From Bombardia bombarda (lineage: Eukaryota; Ascomycota; Sordariomycetes; Sordariales; Lasiosphaeriaceae): a DNA stretch of 64,000 bases. Each line of letters opens with the position of its first letter. Positions within the stretch are counted from its first letter, which is position 1. Made by a program: the position numbers and the translations under genes. The notes under the pieces were generated by a model that did no database searches, was not told the DNA's origin, and was given only the letters and a program-made list of their open reading frames with translations. Positions 1 through 11,491 of this stretch are shown here, piece after piece. The stretch lies in the NCBI GenBank assembly GCA_030512295.1, contig JAULSR010000001.1, positions 6,781,001 to 6,845,000 on the forward strand, given 5' to 3'.

Positions 1-1123
1 AATTCGCTGAGGGTGGAGGGGGCTTGTTGACGATGTTGGTGCGAGGCAAGTGCATGCCGCGTGGGCTTCGAGGCGAGGAAGGAGCTACTACCGTTTGAGG
101 CTCTTAGGCCATTGATTCGGACGAAAAAAGGCATGGCGGTAGGAAAGAAGACCTGTGAACAAAAATACGGCATCAGGTTCCAACCTCCAACATGCGAAAT
201 TTGTTTCCTGTCGCATCACCGCCTCGAGTTTCCATCACGATGGGCTTCTGGTGGTAAAAGTGAGCATGGCTGTGAAGTGTTAGCTGTGAAGCGTACACCA
301 CACCCACAACTTTGCCAGTATAGGCGATTCTTCGTAACTTACACCTCTCGACGGATTTCCTCCCCAATCTACCAATCCAGGCTTCAACTTTGCTTTCCCG
401 CCACTTCCGTCGGAAGTATTTCACCGACAACCAAAGCTCATATCTGGTATGTTTGCTCAAATTGTCATCAAACCACACTCACTAAGGCAGCCACGTTCGC
501 TCTAACTCTCATGATCTTTCGTATCTGTGCCAACCTTGACATCTCTATTCCAGTCACTACTTTTGACCGACCTTTTCTTCTACCACCCCAAAGCTGTTCG
601 GTCACGGTGCCCTCATGCTAATACTAACAGCCATTGGACTCCTTAGCCTTTGCCCTTTGCTAAATTCATAGTACGCATCTCTCCGATCTTGGCCCTTGTT
701 TTCGATCAAAGTCGCACATCACTCTTGCCATCCCAAAGACCATTGACAGGCAAACAGGAGACGCCTTTATGGGGCTAGCTCTTACACAAAGGGTCGTCCC
801 AACATCATTGGCATGAAGACTTTCTCCCACTACGCAAATTCTTAATGAGATAAGCGGTAGTATCGGCTGAACCTATCCATCCCGTGCTGCCCATCTCATC
901 GACCTCGAAATCGGGTTGGAAATCGATTTCATGTCCACCCGAGGCATCGATCGCTTGCTCGTCAAAAACCTCCTCGCAGCTTGCATCACACATCCATCAA
1001 CCATCCCCAAGCCAACTCTCCAACCTATCCCGCTATCACTTCGTGTGCTCCTTGGACCACAGACTCTAACGCATCGAGCCCTTAGCACGCCATACTTCTC
1101 CAACACCATATGCTTCACACAAG
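1..1123. other. Intergenic / upstream region
   Basis: No convincing gene is seen. Open frames here lack family motifs and run on both strands with equal lack of character. The last few hundred bases are CA-rich and probably hold the promoter and 5' leader of the plus-strand gene that starts at 1124. Confidence 0.5.
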
Positions 1124-3457
1124 ATGGCTACTATTTCATATACACCACGCAACAGTAGCCCTGGCCGCGGACATCGACGCCGTCTAGAGGATATTCCCCG
1201 CGCGTCAGCCATGGATTCGAGCCAGAACCAAATCACGCCAGACCGCGTCCGCAAATGGCTCCAGGAACAAGATGGGTCCCATGTAAACGAAGGTTATGGA
1301 GAGCCGATGGATATTGACACGCCGGTTCATGTTCGTCAAAAGTCGCCTTCCATTGTCTTTCAGAGAAGTCGTCGAAGGGAGAGCAAGTTGGCAGCAGACA
1401 TAGTACGCCAGTACCAAGCCGCAATCCCGAACCACTATTCAATTTCTTCCGACGCCTCAGACTTCAACTCGGCGCCCAAGAAGCGCAAAGCCTCCTTCCA
1501 GGGCAACACTGATTCCGACGTGGTATTTCTCAAGGAGCGTTCCCGTAGCTCGCTGCATCGTGAGTTGAAAAGGTTCATGGTCGACCCCATAGACCTTACC
1601 GAGGATGATGTCGGAGAATCAGCACCACCCTCGAGAGCCAAGAGAGTCAAGCCATTGCCGGTGATACCCCAAAAGCCCAAGGAGATCAACAACAGCAGCA
1701 AAAACCACACCGACCGAGGTGCCACACGCTCTAGCCAGGTCGCCATCGCCGAACGCTCCAACCAGCTCATGAGCGCCGAGCACTCTGACCAAGTTGCTAG
1801 CATCGAGGAAGTTTCCGAGGTGCTCAATAGCATCGAGCTAAGCTGTTTCTTCTTCACGCTCGCGCCTGAAATTCGCGACGAAATCTATCGCCTGATCTTG
1901 GTCTCCCACAAGCCCATTTACGTCAAGAACCTCTGGACAGAGCAGGTCCGCGCCGTACCGCGCCGCCGCCGCCGTGGTCGAGGCGAGCCATCAATGATGG
2001 ACATGGACACTGACGAGCCCACGACCATCGACACCCGCATCCTGCGTGTCTGCCGCCAGGCCGCCAAGGAGGGCACCCGCATCCTCTATTCAGAGAACAA
2101 GTTTGTGTATCGCCTGCGTGACCCCCAAGTCGTCAAGTCTTCTATGCTTCGAGATCCGACCGCGCTCGAGATGTACAACAGCTGTGGCAGCCGCGCAAGA
2201 CGTAACGCACAACGAGCTATCATCGTCAATGCCCACCCGCAGCTGCCCGGCAGGACCAACTCTGGCTGCCCCACCATCGACATTGCCAAGTATGGCCACC
2301 TGCTGCGACATCTAGCCATCGAGGTGGATCATAACCGCGTGACGGAGGAATACCAGAAGCTGATGGTTGCGGCGCTCGAAGTGCTGCTGCCCACCAACAC
2401 CATTGATACCGCCGATGGCAGCAATGCTATTGGCACTAGAAGCAGCAGTATTTTCCTCGACACGCTGACGATCATCATCTCGCCATCCATGCAGGAAAAC
2501 CAGCGGCGCATCACCATCGTCCAAGATGTCGACGCCGACTCCGACTCGGATTCCTCTCTGTCCTCTCTGTCCTCACTGTCCTCTCTGGACTCTGGACTCT
2601 TTTCCTCAGGCCCAACCGCAAACGCAAACGCACCCTCAAACGCAGCCACAGCCATGGTCGCTGCATCAACCAACCACCACCAGACTCAGCAACAGCAAGT
2701 TCTCATCCGCGACGGCCGCTACCTAAGCGTAGTCGGCTGGTTCAGCAGGGGCGCCGCAGTCCTCAAGGTCCTACAGGCCATCGACACAAACTACCTGTGC
2801 ATCCACGTCCACGTCACCCCCACCACCGAGAACAACGACAGCGATCTCTTCCAAACACTTCTGAACATTGACAACGATGAGGACAACATGCAAAAGCAGC
2901 AGACCCGCCACGTCGAAACAACCATAGACATGCGCTTCCTCCCGCGCCACGTCGCAGCCCTCAACAAGAGCCTTCACGCCCAGGCCGAGGCTGGCAACCC
3001 CAGTGCCCAGATTCTGTGGAAGAACGACACCCAAATCCACAAGAGACGCGCTGAAATGGGCGCTATCGCCCAGGCGGCCCTCAAGGGTCTGCGTCGCCGC
3101 ATCGAGGACGTCTGTCTGAAGACGGACAGGGCCGTGGCAGATGGGCTGTGGATAGATCATGAGGCCGCCGAGAAGATGCGTCGGGCCAACAGGGCCAAGG
3201 CGGAGAGGCTCCTGTATGCTGATGTGGCGGTTGAACAAAAGGATGATAGCGACGAGGAGGAAGATGATGATGACGAGGCTGGTGGTGGGGAGGATGGTGC
3301 TGATGAGAATGACGACCATCGTCATCGTACCCGTCGTGCTGCTGCAGTCGCTGCTGCAGATAAAATTGGTAGCACCATCCGCCGTCGGAACCACGGCAAG
3401 TCGCTCATCGTTTCGATCGCCAGAGTTGGCGATAACTTGCGTGCGTATCGCGCGTAG
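1124..3457 (+). CDS. 2EXR/F-box-like fungal protein of unknown function
   Basis: Single-exon gene of 777 codons if the ATG at 1124 is used; a second in-frame ATG at 1208 (MDSSQNQITP) is an equally good start. The middle (about residues 238-350) carries the pattern LAPEIRDEIYRLIL, then a basic stretch, then TRILRVCRQAAKEGTRILYSENKF. This is typical of the large fungal 2EXR/F-box-like family, in which an L-P-E-I-R-x-E-I-Y helix is followed by a conserved hydrophobic core. Further on there is a Ser-Leu repeat (bases 2551-2590) and, near the C-terminus, a run of Asp/Glu followed by His/Arg, then an Arg-rich end. The family has no agreed biochemical role. The N-terminal 230 residues are low-complexity and basic, which suggests a nuclear or scaffold protein; this is inference. 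Confidence 0.75.
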   Translation: MATISYTPRNSSPGRGHRRRLEDIPRASAMDSSQNQITPDRVRKWLQEQDGSHVNEGYGEPMDIDTPVHVRQKSPSIVFQRSRRRESKLAADIVRQYQAAIPNHYSISSDASDFNSAPKKRKASFQGNTDSDVVFLKERSRSSLHRELKRFMVDPIDLTEDDVGESAPPSRAKRVKPLPVIPQKPKEINNSSKNHTDRGATRSSQVAIAERSNQLMSAEHSDQVASIEEVSEVLNSIELSCFFFTLAPEIRDEIYRLILVSHKPIYVKNLWTEQVRAVPRRRRRGRGEPSMMDMDTDEPTTIDTRILRVCRQAAKEGTRILYSENKFVYRLRDPQVVKSSMLRDPTALEMYNSCGSRARRNAQRAIIVNAHPQLPGRTNSGCPTIDIAKYGHLLRHLAIEVDHNRVTEEYQKLMVAALEVLLPTNTIDTADGSNAIGTRSSSIFLDTLTIIISPSMQENQRRITIVQDVDADSDSDSSLSSLSSLSSLDSGLFSSGPTANANAPSNAATAMVAASTNHHQTQQQQVLIRDGRYLSVVGWFSRGAAVLKVLQAIDTNYLCIHVHVTPTTENNDSDLFQTLLNIDNDEDNMQKQQTRHVETTIDMRFLPRHVAALNKSLHAQAEAGNPSAQILWKNDTQIHKRRAEMGAIAQAALKGLRRRIEDVCLKTDRAVADGLWIDHEAAEKMRRANRAKAERLLYADVAVEQKDDSDEEEDDDDEAGGGEDGADENDDHRHRTRRAAAVAAADKIGSTIRRRNHGKSLIVSIARVGDNLRAYRA
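2551..2590 (+). repeat. Short coding repeat (Ser-Ser-Leu)
   Basis: A 9-bp unit close to TCTGTCCTC is repeated about four times inside the first gene and encodes a Ser-Ser-Leu run. It is a coding minisatellite and may vary in length between strains. Confidence 0.6.
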
Positions 3458-4019
3458 ACGGTGTGTGTGTGTTGTGGGTGTGATACCCACACAGAGGAAA
3501 CGAAATCAGGCTTCACACTTAAGAGATAATGCCTTTATGAATTTATGGATGAGGCTGCATAGACACAATTGGGAAAACTTGCAGTCGGCGTTCGGGGAAA
3601 CGGGGAAGAAATAGGGAAATGAATAGAGATACTCATTACTATTGTCTGGGCGTTTTGGTTTGGCGCAAGGGGGGGAAACTTGGACCTGGAGAAGGAATGG
3701 GAGGGATCCTTTCAAAATGCCGATTCTTCGAGGCGAGCAGGCCATTATAACGATACCCATCATAACGATACTTCTCTCGTTGATTTTCTTTTTTTTCATA
3801 GCGCTAGATTTTGAGAAACTAGACACATGGGGTAGGTGGTCATTCGTTCTTTTCTTTTCGTATATAGCAATAACTCAATTTGCTTACCTCTTGTTGCCTT
3901 TCAAGTGCCTCAAGTACCGGATTCCGTTGATATATATGGTTATGTGTGTAATTAGTTCTGTAATAAACAATATTATCCGTAGGTTTCTTCCTTCTTTCTC
4001 TCCTTCTTTCTCTTACCAA
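3458..4019. other. Convergent intergenic spacer
   Basis: Spacer between the 3' ends of the first gene and POL31. It is AT-rich with T runs and several AATAAA-like words (for example near 3961), fitting 3' untranslated and polyadenylation regions for both genes. No gene is seen. Confidence 0.5.
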
Positions 4020-5730
4020 TCAAGTGGTGGTGATTTTGATCCTCGAAACATCCAGCGTCTCCGAGTCTACCAATACCAGCTCACGGGTCGCCGAGAAGGA
4101 AGGAACGGTGATCAATCTCACCATCTGCCCGTCTAGCCCCTCGATGACCTTGGTACCAAACTTGGGCTGACAGCCCACGAAGTAGAGATGTGGACACTCC
4201 TTCAAGACGAAGGGCTCATCTTCTTGGAATGGATATGTCCCTGACAATTTGTTAGTGGGTAAGTAAAGGGAAGGGATGGTGGGGAGATGTTGCAACTCAC
4301 ATAGCGTATCAGGGGCCGTAGGCGCCGAACAGCGCCACCTGCACATGGCCTCCATCATGCCAAGCCTGTCATCGCTATCGACATATTTGAAGACGTCATC
4401 CAGATTTTGTCCGCCCGTGCCGAGCACCTTCCATCCTTCCAACTCCCCGTCCCATGGATTCGTCACTGTGTCCAGCCACCCGGCCTCTAACGCCCCGGGT
4501 AGTGCAACATATCTCTTGGATTTCGGAAACATTGCTGCATGGATGGGCTGCTGCGGGTAGCTAGTGTTCGCGGGATCCAATACTCCCGGGAGTAGTGTGA
4601 TTGGCATCGTCGGGAGCAGCTCGGATAGGAATTCGTCTAGAAGCTGCGAGGGTATGGGGTCGTATGCGCGGCTGTCGTAGCCGTACTTCTTGTGTGATGT
4701 CTTGTCGCTAGTGTCGGCGACGGTTTTGGACTCGGGACCGATGGAATTGCCGGCGATGATGAGCCGACTGATGTGCGACAGCTCCTCTTGTGTGGTGGAA
4801 TCGAGTGCCTCGCCGAGGAGGTACTCCAGCAGAAGATTCAACTCCATGGAGTAGGAGGTGTCTACTCCTGAGAATTCGAGCCCTGATACGATTGCGATTT
4901 TTGAACCATTCTTTGACGAAGGACTGTCCGCCATCTCGACGTCTTCGTCCTTTATTTTCGAGCTTTTTGTCTCAATCTTTGTGCCATTTGGGGCTGCTTT
5001 AGAAAGCGCCCATCGTTCGGGCTGTGGAGGCAGGTCGGCAAATTTAACGTCGATAACGTCAAACTCACCATTGGCGTTCTCGGTGCCCAGCACAGCGACA
5101 ATGCAGCCCGTTACCATGAAGAAGGATTTGAGGGCGTCTCCGACCAGATGAATGCGGCCAGAGTCATCTTCTAGCGTTACCGAGTCGGTTCCATCTTCAG
5201 CAAAATAGTGCTCCACCGATGAAGAGGCGGATATCCAGCGCTGCAGAGCAGGTTAGCAAGATGCCTGCCCTTCGTATGCGGCCCATGCCTACTAACATCC
5301 TTTGCCACGTCCTCGAGGATGTTGGGCTTATGGTGCATATCCATGTAAACTGTCCCAGTTACCCAGCTGGGCTCGCCCTGACGAACATCCAGGACGCGGT
5401 CAACCCTCTTGGCGGCCTCGCCGCCGATGACGGTGCCTTCCCAGGCGGCGCTGGCAATCTCTTCGACGGCCGGCTTGATCTTGGTCAGGCGCAAGAAGTA
5501 GATGTCGGCAAACTGTTGCTGATACTGGCGGTCCTTGCTGAGGACGAACGAGTGCAATGGTTTGTAATTAGATTCGCTGCGCTCCAGGGAGTCCTCGGCC
5601 GTAGCGTCACTACAGTCAATTCCCATCATCAGCAATCAATCGGTCTAGACAAGCACAAATTTGGCAGATTGGGTCCCTACGATGGCTTTTGCAGCAGGCC
5701 CCGATTGAGGACCTTGTCTAGCGTGACCAT
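4020..5730 (-). CDS. POL31: DNA polymerase delta small (B) subunit
   Basis: Four exons in transcription order: 5681-5730, 5297-5609, 4301-5240, 4020-4240. Joined they give 507 residues. The start (MVTLDKVLN) is chosen because exon 1 joins in frame to DATAEDSLERS. Recognisable family blocks are an N-terminal YFLRLTKIKP segment, the OB-fold region, a long inactive calcineurin-like phosphoesterase core (VSGLEFSG..., LIIAGNS, LLPGVLDPAN) and the diagnostic APTAPDTLW-TYPF-DPFVL segment, which is only restored after the 60-bp last intron is removed. The usual length in fungi is about 490-510 residues. The protein bridges the catalytic and Pol32 subunits in replicative polymerase delta and is nuclear. 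The gene is divergent from YTM1 with about 520 bp between the starts. All splice sites are GT-AG. Confidence 0.93.
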
Positions 5731-6250
5731 ATTGGCGATGGGAGGTTGTTCCGGGTGTAGGGGTGCAAAATATATTACTTTTACGACTTTCAGGGGTTGC
5801 AGCATTGGCGATGCAAACGGCGATGAGATGGGTTCAATGAGTATGACGCGCCCGGCAGAATTTCGAGACGCGACGTGACGGGGGTCAATTAAGGGACGCG
5901 ACAGTGCCTGCCACAAGCGCTGAGCTACGAGAAAAGCTGCCCCGCATGCCCAGAAGTGGGCGATAAGATAACGGGACGTGGGGTAGAGTAGCAGGTACAG
6001 GGGCTGCAGGGCTGAAGGACGGGCAAAAAAAAAAAAAACTTCGGGTTGTGAATCGACCCCCGGCCCGCGATACTGGATACCTTTGGACGCTGGACAGACA
6101 CCTGCTAACTAACCTGCCGTAATAAACCAACAATCTCCCCAATAATTCTACGTAATAACGCCCGACTCGAACCCAATTGCATCACCCTACTGCCATTTGA
6201 CGAAGAAAGGCAAACAGCCTCTGGGCCGCGCAGCACTTGCAGCAGCCGCC
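5731..6250. promoter_or_regulatory. Divergent promoter region POL31/YTM1
   Basis: A 520-bp region between two divergent starts. It includes a poly-A tract at about 6027-6040. It probably holds both promoters, so co-regulation of a replication gene and a ribosome-assembly gene is possible; no defined factor site was recognised. Confidence 0.45.
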
Positions 6251-7696
6251 ATGGAGCAGCCGTCGATCGCTGAGCTGGGCGCTCAGGTCAAGGTGACCTT
6301 CACCACCACAGACGAGGACATCCAGCTCCCCGAGAGCAAACGACAGCTCCTCGTGCCCGCCGACATCCGGCGCTATGGGCTCTCACGCATCCTCAACGCC
6401 GAGTCCATGCTCGACACGGACAATGCGATCCCCTTCGACTTCCTCGTCAACGGCAGCTTCCTACGCACCAGTCTCGAGGACTACCTCCAGGGCAACGGCC
6501 TCTCGCTCGAGACCAACCTCACGCTACAGTACGTCCGCTCCTTAATACCGCCCGCCTACGAGGCCAGCTTCGAGCACGACGACTGGGTCAGCGCCGTCGA
6601 CGTGCTGTCCGAGACGTCGCCCGCCGGCCGCTGGTCCGCCGCCGGCACCTTCCAGCGCGGCCAGGACCGCATCCTCTCGGCCTCGTACGACGGCCTGCTG
6701 CGCATATGGAACGCCTCGGGCCAGGTCGTCGCCACCTCGCCCTCGGGCAGCCACGGTGGCCACAGCGCCAGCGTCCTGGCCGCCAAGTTCCTCTCGAGCA
6801 CCCAGCTCGCGTCGGCCGGCATGGACCGCGCCGTGCGCGTCTGGAAGTACACCGAGAGCGACCACTTCACCGGCGAGCTCAAGCCCACCCTCGAGCTCTA
6901 CGGCCACACGGGCGCCATCGACTCGCTCGCCGTCGATGGCGCCTCCAAGCGCATCCTGACCGCCTCCGCCGACGGCTCTGTCGGATTCTGGACCACCTCC
7001 AAGGCCTCAGCCCCCGAGGCCGACGCCGCCCTCCTCCCGGGAGCCCACGCCGTCAAGCGCCGCAAGATCACCACCTCGATCACGACCGCCCAGCGCGGCC
7101 CCCTCTCCATGATGGCCGTGCACAGCGCCCCCGCGACCGCCGCTGTCTTCGACCCCCGCGACCGCACCGTCGCCTACTCGGTCTCGCAGGACCACACCGT
7201 CCGCACCATCGACCTGACCACCAGCATCGTCGTCAGCACCCTCACCACCTCCCACCCCCTCCTCTCCCTCTGCGCCATCTCGCGCGCCTCGGCGCCCCTG
7301 CTCGCGGCCGGAACATCCGCCCGCCACATCACCCTCGTCGACCCCCGCGCCAGCGCCACAACCACCTCGGTCATGACCCTCCGCGGACATACCAACAAGG
7401 TCGTCAGCCTCGCGCCCTCGCCCGACAACGACTACTCGCTCGTCTCGGGCTCGCACGACGGCACCTGCATGATCTGGGATCTGCGCAGCGTGCGCCCCGC
7501 CACCAAGGACGAAGGCCTCGGCAGCGTCAGCGAGCCGGCGTACGTGATTGAGCGCGAGAGCAGGGCGGGCAAGAAGAAGGCGGTGGCGGGCGACGGGTGC
7601 AAGGTGTTTGATGTCGCTTGGGACAAGCTCGGCATTTTCTCTGGTGGCGAGGATAAGAAGATCCAGATCAATAAGGGCAGGGACGTTGTGGCATGA
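6251..7696 (+). CDS. YTM1: Ribosome biogenesis protein YTM1 (WDR12)
   Basis: Intronless gene of 481 residues starting at MEQPSIAELG, where GCCATGG gives a good start context; the frame is open upstream but holds no ATG. Residues about 10-95 form the NLE/ubiquitin-like domain (VKVTFTTTDEDIQLPESK, VPADIRRYGLSRILN) that binds the Rea1/Mdn1 AAA-ATPase. The rest is a seven-bladed WD40 propeller with repeats ending in SYDGLLRIWN, MDRAVRVWK, ADGSVGFW, SHDGTCMIWD and GGEDKKIQINKGRD. The Ytm1-Erb1-Nop7 (PeBoW) complex acts in 60S subunit maturation in the nucleolus. Codon use is strongly C-ending, as expected for a well expressed gene, which also explains several long open frames on the other strand. 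Confidence 0.95.
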   Translation: MEQPSIAELGAQVKVTFTTTDEDIQLPESKRQLLVPADIRRYGLSRILNAESMLDTDNAIPFDFLVNGSFLRTSLEDYLQGNGLSLETNLTLQYVRSLIPPAYEASFEHDDWVSAVDVLSETSPAGRWSAAGTFQRGQDRILSASYDGLLRIWNASGQVVATSPSGSHGGHSASVLAAKFLSSTQLASAGMDRAVRVWKYTESDHFTGELKPTLELYGHTGAIDSLAVDGASKRILTASADGSVGFWTTSKASAPEADAALLPGAHAVKRRKITTSITTAQRGPLSMMAVHSAPATAAVFDPRDRTVAYSVSQDHTVRTIDLTTSIVVSTLTTSHPLLSLCAISRASAPLLAAGTSARHITLVDPRASATTTSVMTLRGHTNKVVSLAPSPDNDYSLVSGSHDGTCMIWDLRSVRPATKDEGLGSVSEPAYVIERESRAGKKKAVAGDGCKVFDVAWDKLGIFSGGEDKKIQINKGRDVVA

Positions 7697-8210
7697 TTGG
7701 GGAAGTAGTTAGTTGGTGGTGGTGATATTGCTGTTTGTCGATTGGATGGAATCTTCTTTTTTTATATACCCATGGTAGACAAAAATTATGGTTGGTTTGA
7801 AATGGGAGATATATAATACTTATTATTTCCGTTGTGCTGCTGTCTGTGATTGTGGTGATGCTGATTTGTGATTGTTGTTTGTTTGTTCAGGGGACCATGT
7901 GATGAGACATGGGGACTTACCCCTGAACCGAGGTTGTGGCCTCTCCTACGAGTAGGAATCATGGTGAGAGAGGGAGGGAGCTGAATCTTGCTTACTATTG
8001 CTATGTATTCTGTAACAAATGCTGTCGTCTATGCTGTGCGTGTTTACCCCCCATAGCACATGATGCTGGACACCGCTCCCCCTTGATAAAGCAAACCCCG
8101 GCCCTGTGGGATATCTATTATGAAAATCACTTTGCTTGCTTTTCTTTTTCTTCAGTTTCAACCCAAATTGGTCCTTCTAGTCTCACTCGAAATCACACAC
8201 ATACACACGC
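7697..8210. other. Convergent intergenic spacer
   Basis: 3' flanks of YTM1 and the 3'-5' exonuclease gene. T-rich, with GTT/TTG runs near 7840-7890 and a CA-rich segment near 8190-8240. No gene is seen. Confidence 0.5.
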
Positions 8211-10043
8211 CTACTTCCCTCCATCCTCCCCTCCTCCTTGCCCCTCCGCGCTCTCATCTGACTCCAACTCTTTCAAAAACTCCTTGTACCACCACAACTG
8301 GAGCAGGTGCGTCGCCGAACAAGCCACCTCAGCCCGCATCCTCGCCTTGTCATATGGCAGTTTATCCAGCCTGATGGCGTCCAATATGTAAGAGACCATC
8401 GTACTCGTCTTCAGTGGCGGGTCACGCAGCAGCGCGGCGATTCGCTCCGGGTGCAGGTCCTCGTTGTTTCGCCAGAGGTAGTAGGCACGCAGGGCGGGGC
8501 CGGACACCACCGCACGAAATCCCGACGCCGATGTCGGGGGATGGGCGAGGCGGTACTGCGATGCCCAGAGCTCGGCCTCGGTGATTCTGGCGTCTTTTGG
8601 TGGTTTTGGCTGGCAGGTGGTCTTCTGGGCAGCAGGAGTAGTAGCGGTGTCATTTTGTGTAACGGGTTCTTGCAGCGCCGGCGCCGCTTGTTCGCCCGAA
8701 TCAGGGCCATCAGCCTCAGCCTCGATTTGGATGCTACCGTCGAGGGTCTTGAGGTAGTCGGTAGATAGCTCTGGTCCGTCATCAGTGCTTTCCGCCGGGG
8801 GCGCGGTTGGCTCTGATGCCGCATCTGGAGTAGGAAGGAGGACCCCGTCAGCAAGGCGGATGGGGAGGTTGCGCTCGGCATGGTGAGGTAGCGGAGGCGT
8901 GGGATCTAGCTTCTTGCGGTGGTGGTCTAGGATGGCAAAGAGGTGCACTGCGGCATATGCGTCCGAGGCAGAATCTGTCCATGGTTCGTTAGTACATGAG
9001 CTACTTACTCAATAATCGAGTGGAAGTGGGTGCCTACAGATGATCTGGTCCATCTTCAGTGGCCGGGACCAGTCGCTGGAGCGAACGTCCTGCCCCTTGA
9101 ATAGGGGGAGATCAAGATACTCCAGGACCTGAGTTGACAGGCTTACCAGTTTCCTGTTCACAAACTGATACTCGCCCGTTGTAGAATACTTGACCAGCTT
9201 GTAGAGGTTGCTCAGCTCGAGGATGCCGCGCGAGTCAATCTCCAGAAAGTTTCGAAGGCGGGTGCAGTCACCCTTGATCCACACGCCAAGCTTGGTGATA
9301 TCGGGGTCTTCCATAATTTTCTTGAACGTGGGCGCAACCAGACTGTCGTTCTTGGGGAACAAGGCCAAATGAAAGATAGCAATGCGGCTCTCGGAAGCGA
9401 GCTGCGCGACACAGACATTGCGTCTGGCGCCCTGGGCTTTCGTAGCATCTGGTGCCCACTCCAGGTCGAAGCCCAACACCTTCTCGTCCACGAAATACTC
9501 CTTAAGTACCCGCTCGGTCGTGTGTAGGGTGGTGCAGTAGTGCACCTTGACCTTAGTCTCGGAAGCGCCATCCTTGCCCGGACCTCGGTAGAGGTTGTAC
9601 GTCCAGAAGGACTCGGGCGTCCCGAGGGCGGCCTTCTTGGCCGCACGAAACACCTCAGGTGGAATCTTGAAATCAAGGGGCGTGAATGGCGGCTCAATAG
9701 TAGCAGGGTCCTCGGCATCTTCCTCGGGCTGCAGAGGATCGGTTGATGTCTCAGCAGCAGAGGGGGCGCCATCCTGACCGTCGACCACATCAGCTGGATT
9801 TCCCATTGTGGGGGAAGGACGGCTGTGGGTGAGTTCCTTTGTATCAAGGTCGATGGTCTTGCCACCGCCATCATTGATGGGCGAGGCAAACAAATGCGTC
9901 TCAGTTTCCCCATGCTCGACCACGGCAGGTGAACTGTGGTAGCGGCCCATGGGCAGCCGTGGGTAGGCGACCCGGGTGTCGCCCGCGAATACGATGCCCC
10001 GGCTTATATGCCATGTTTTATGTGTCATGTCTGGGGATTCCAT
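8211..10043 (-). CDS. DEDDy-type 3'-5' exonuclease domain protein
   Basis: Two exons: 9038-10043 and 8211-8974 (intron 8975-9037). They give 589 residues from the first ATG (MESPDMTHKT); later starts at MGRYHSSP or MGNPADV are possible. The nuclease core has Exo I at about residue 193 (GFDLEWAPD, with Asp and Glu), Exo II in IKGDCTRLRNF, and Exo III YSASDAYAA (YxxxD), which is created exactly across the splice junction. This is the DnaQ-like DEDDy fold of WRN and RNase D exonucleases, which degrade DNA or RNA 3'-5' using two metal ions. No helicase domain follows; the C-terminal 230 residues are acidic and proline-rich, then helical (YYLWRNNEDLHPERIAALLR). The substrate is not known. All catalytic acids appear intact, so the enzyme should be active. 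Confidence 0.85.
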
Positions 10044-10844
10044 TCTGAGTCTAGGACGACTGATGGTGTGTCTAGGAATAATTGTATGAATATATGGTGG
10101 TCTGCCCAAGGATCATATATGAGAGAGGGGGGGAAGGGGAAAACTTACAATGCGACTAGGGGCGATACTAAGGATGAAGAGGCAAAGAAGGAACGACGAC
10201 ATTGCGACATCAAGATGCTGCGACCATTTCTGGCATACGACGAGAGCCTCATGGACGTGTTAATGGACGTGTTAATTGCGGGTGGGGAATGTACAAGGTT
10301 AGTGAGCGAGCGTGTTGCGCCATGACTCCAGACTGTCATGACGCCTAGCATAGACCCCAATGAGTGATGCACCTGGTCTAGCAGGGAGCCAGACACGTTA
10401 ACATGATAGGTGCTGCGGTCTCGACTGTACAAAAAGACGCGCGGGATAACAACTACCTACAGGCAAATACAGGATAGGTGAGGGTGTCTTTAGGTGTGGG
10501 TGGTTCAGTGGCGCATCATCCAGGCACCAGGACCACAGCACCCAGTAATCAGTCGACACTGATTGCCCCGCTACGTTGGGCCCACTTTACAGGATACTCA
10601 TACTTGCTAACTGCATACCCTCCATCGCGCGATATCACGCGCGCGGGCTTTGTACCCAGTAAAGTGGCGGCAGCTCAATGGCTAGTGCCTAATCCGGTGG
10701 ATGGGTTGCCAAAACGCAGCTTCTTTGCTGGAGCTCGCTCTCACAGTTGGAACGACCTGGGCTGCCCCATGATTCTGCCGCCCCTCTCTAAATGAACTAA
10801 ACAGCGAAAAACCACGAGAACAAACAGTCAAATAATAAAAAGCC
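10044..10844. promoter_or_regulatory. Divergent promoter region (exonuclease gene / LSM5)
   Basis: About 800 bp between two divergent starts. Contains a direct TTAATGGACGTG repeat near 10259-10278 and no recognisable gene. Confidence 0.4.
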
Positions 10845-11491
10845 ATGGCGTCCCAACTGCTCCCTCTGGGTGAGTAAGACCCCGCCTAATACTGAGTCGA
10901 TGATATTATGAGTGAATGGCAGTTTGTAATTATCCCCAATTTACAATTTGCTGACTGGGATGACACCCGCCGCCGATAGAGCTCATCGACAAGTGCGTCG
11001 GGTCACGCATCTGGGTCATCATGAAGGGTGACAAAGGTTGGTTTGCCATGCATCCTTGAAAACAGATTGGATCGATCTAACAAACCCTTTTCGCAGAGTT
11101 CGCCGGCACCTTAGTTGGATTCGACGACTACGTCAGTGAGTTGAACCCTCATACTCATCGCTACTTACTCTCTTTTGCCTTTGCTAACCGACTGCTCTAC
11201 ATACAGACATGGTCTTGGAGGATGTTACCGAGTTGTATGACAATACTTACCCTCTTTGCCCTTGTTTGACCACGGCTTTTGCTCATTGCTTTTAATTCAA
11301 CACAGTGACTATTCGGGCGATCACACCAAGCTGAAGAAGATCTTGTTGAACGGAAACAACATCTGCATGGTGAGAACAAGCAACGCACCCCTGTCATGGC
11401 CAATCTCTCATGCATGTCACTGACCTTGCTCTACCCATAGTTGATACCAGGAGGTGAGGGTCCACTAGGCGCTCCTGCTGCGTCTCCCTGA
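10845..11491 (+). CDS. LSM5: U6 snRNA-associated Sm-like protein LSm5
   Basis: A tiny gene broken by five introns. Exons: 10845-10869, 10980-11036, 11097-11135, 11207-11234, 11306-11369, 11441-11491. Joined they give 87 residues beginning MASQLLPLELIDKCVG and ending GGEGPLGAPAASP. The Sm1 motif (SRIWVIMKGDKEFAGTLVGF, then DDYVNMVLEDV) and the Sm2 motif (LLNGNNICMLIPGG) are both complete. LSm5 is part of the LSm2-8 ring on U6 snRNA in the nucleus and of LSm1-7 in cytoplasmic mRNA decay. Each splice junction was checked by frame; all are GT-AG. Because 60% of the locus is intron, this gene is easily missed by ORF-based annotation. Confidence 0.95.

Noticed and set aside
61..621. 186-codon open frame at the window start
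   Set aside because: It opens with GTG rather than ATG, has no family motif and no exon structure, and the opposite strand is equally open.
6542..7551. Long open frames on both strands within YTM1
   Set aside because: Arg/Pro/His- or Gly/Val/Glu-rich translations typical of shadow frames of a C-ending codon gene.
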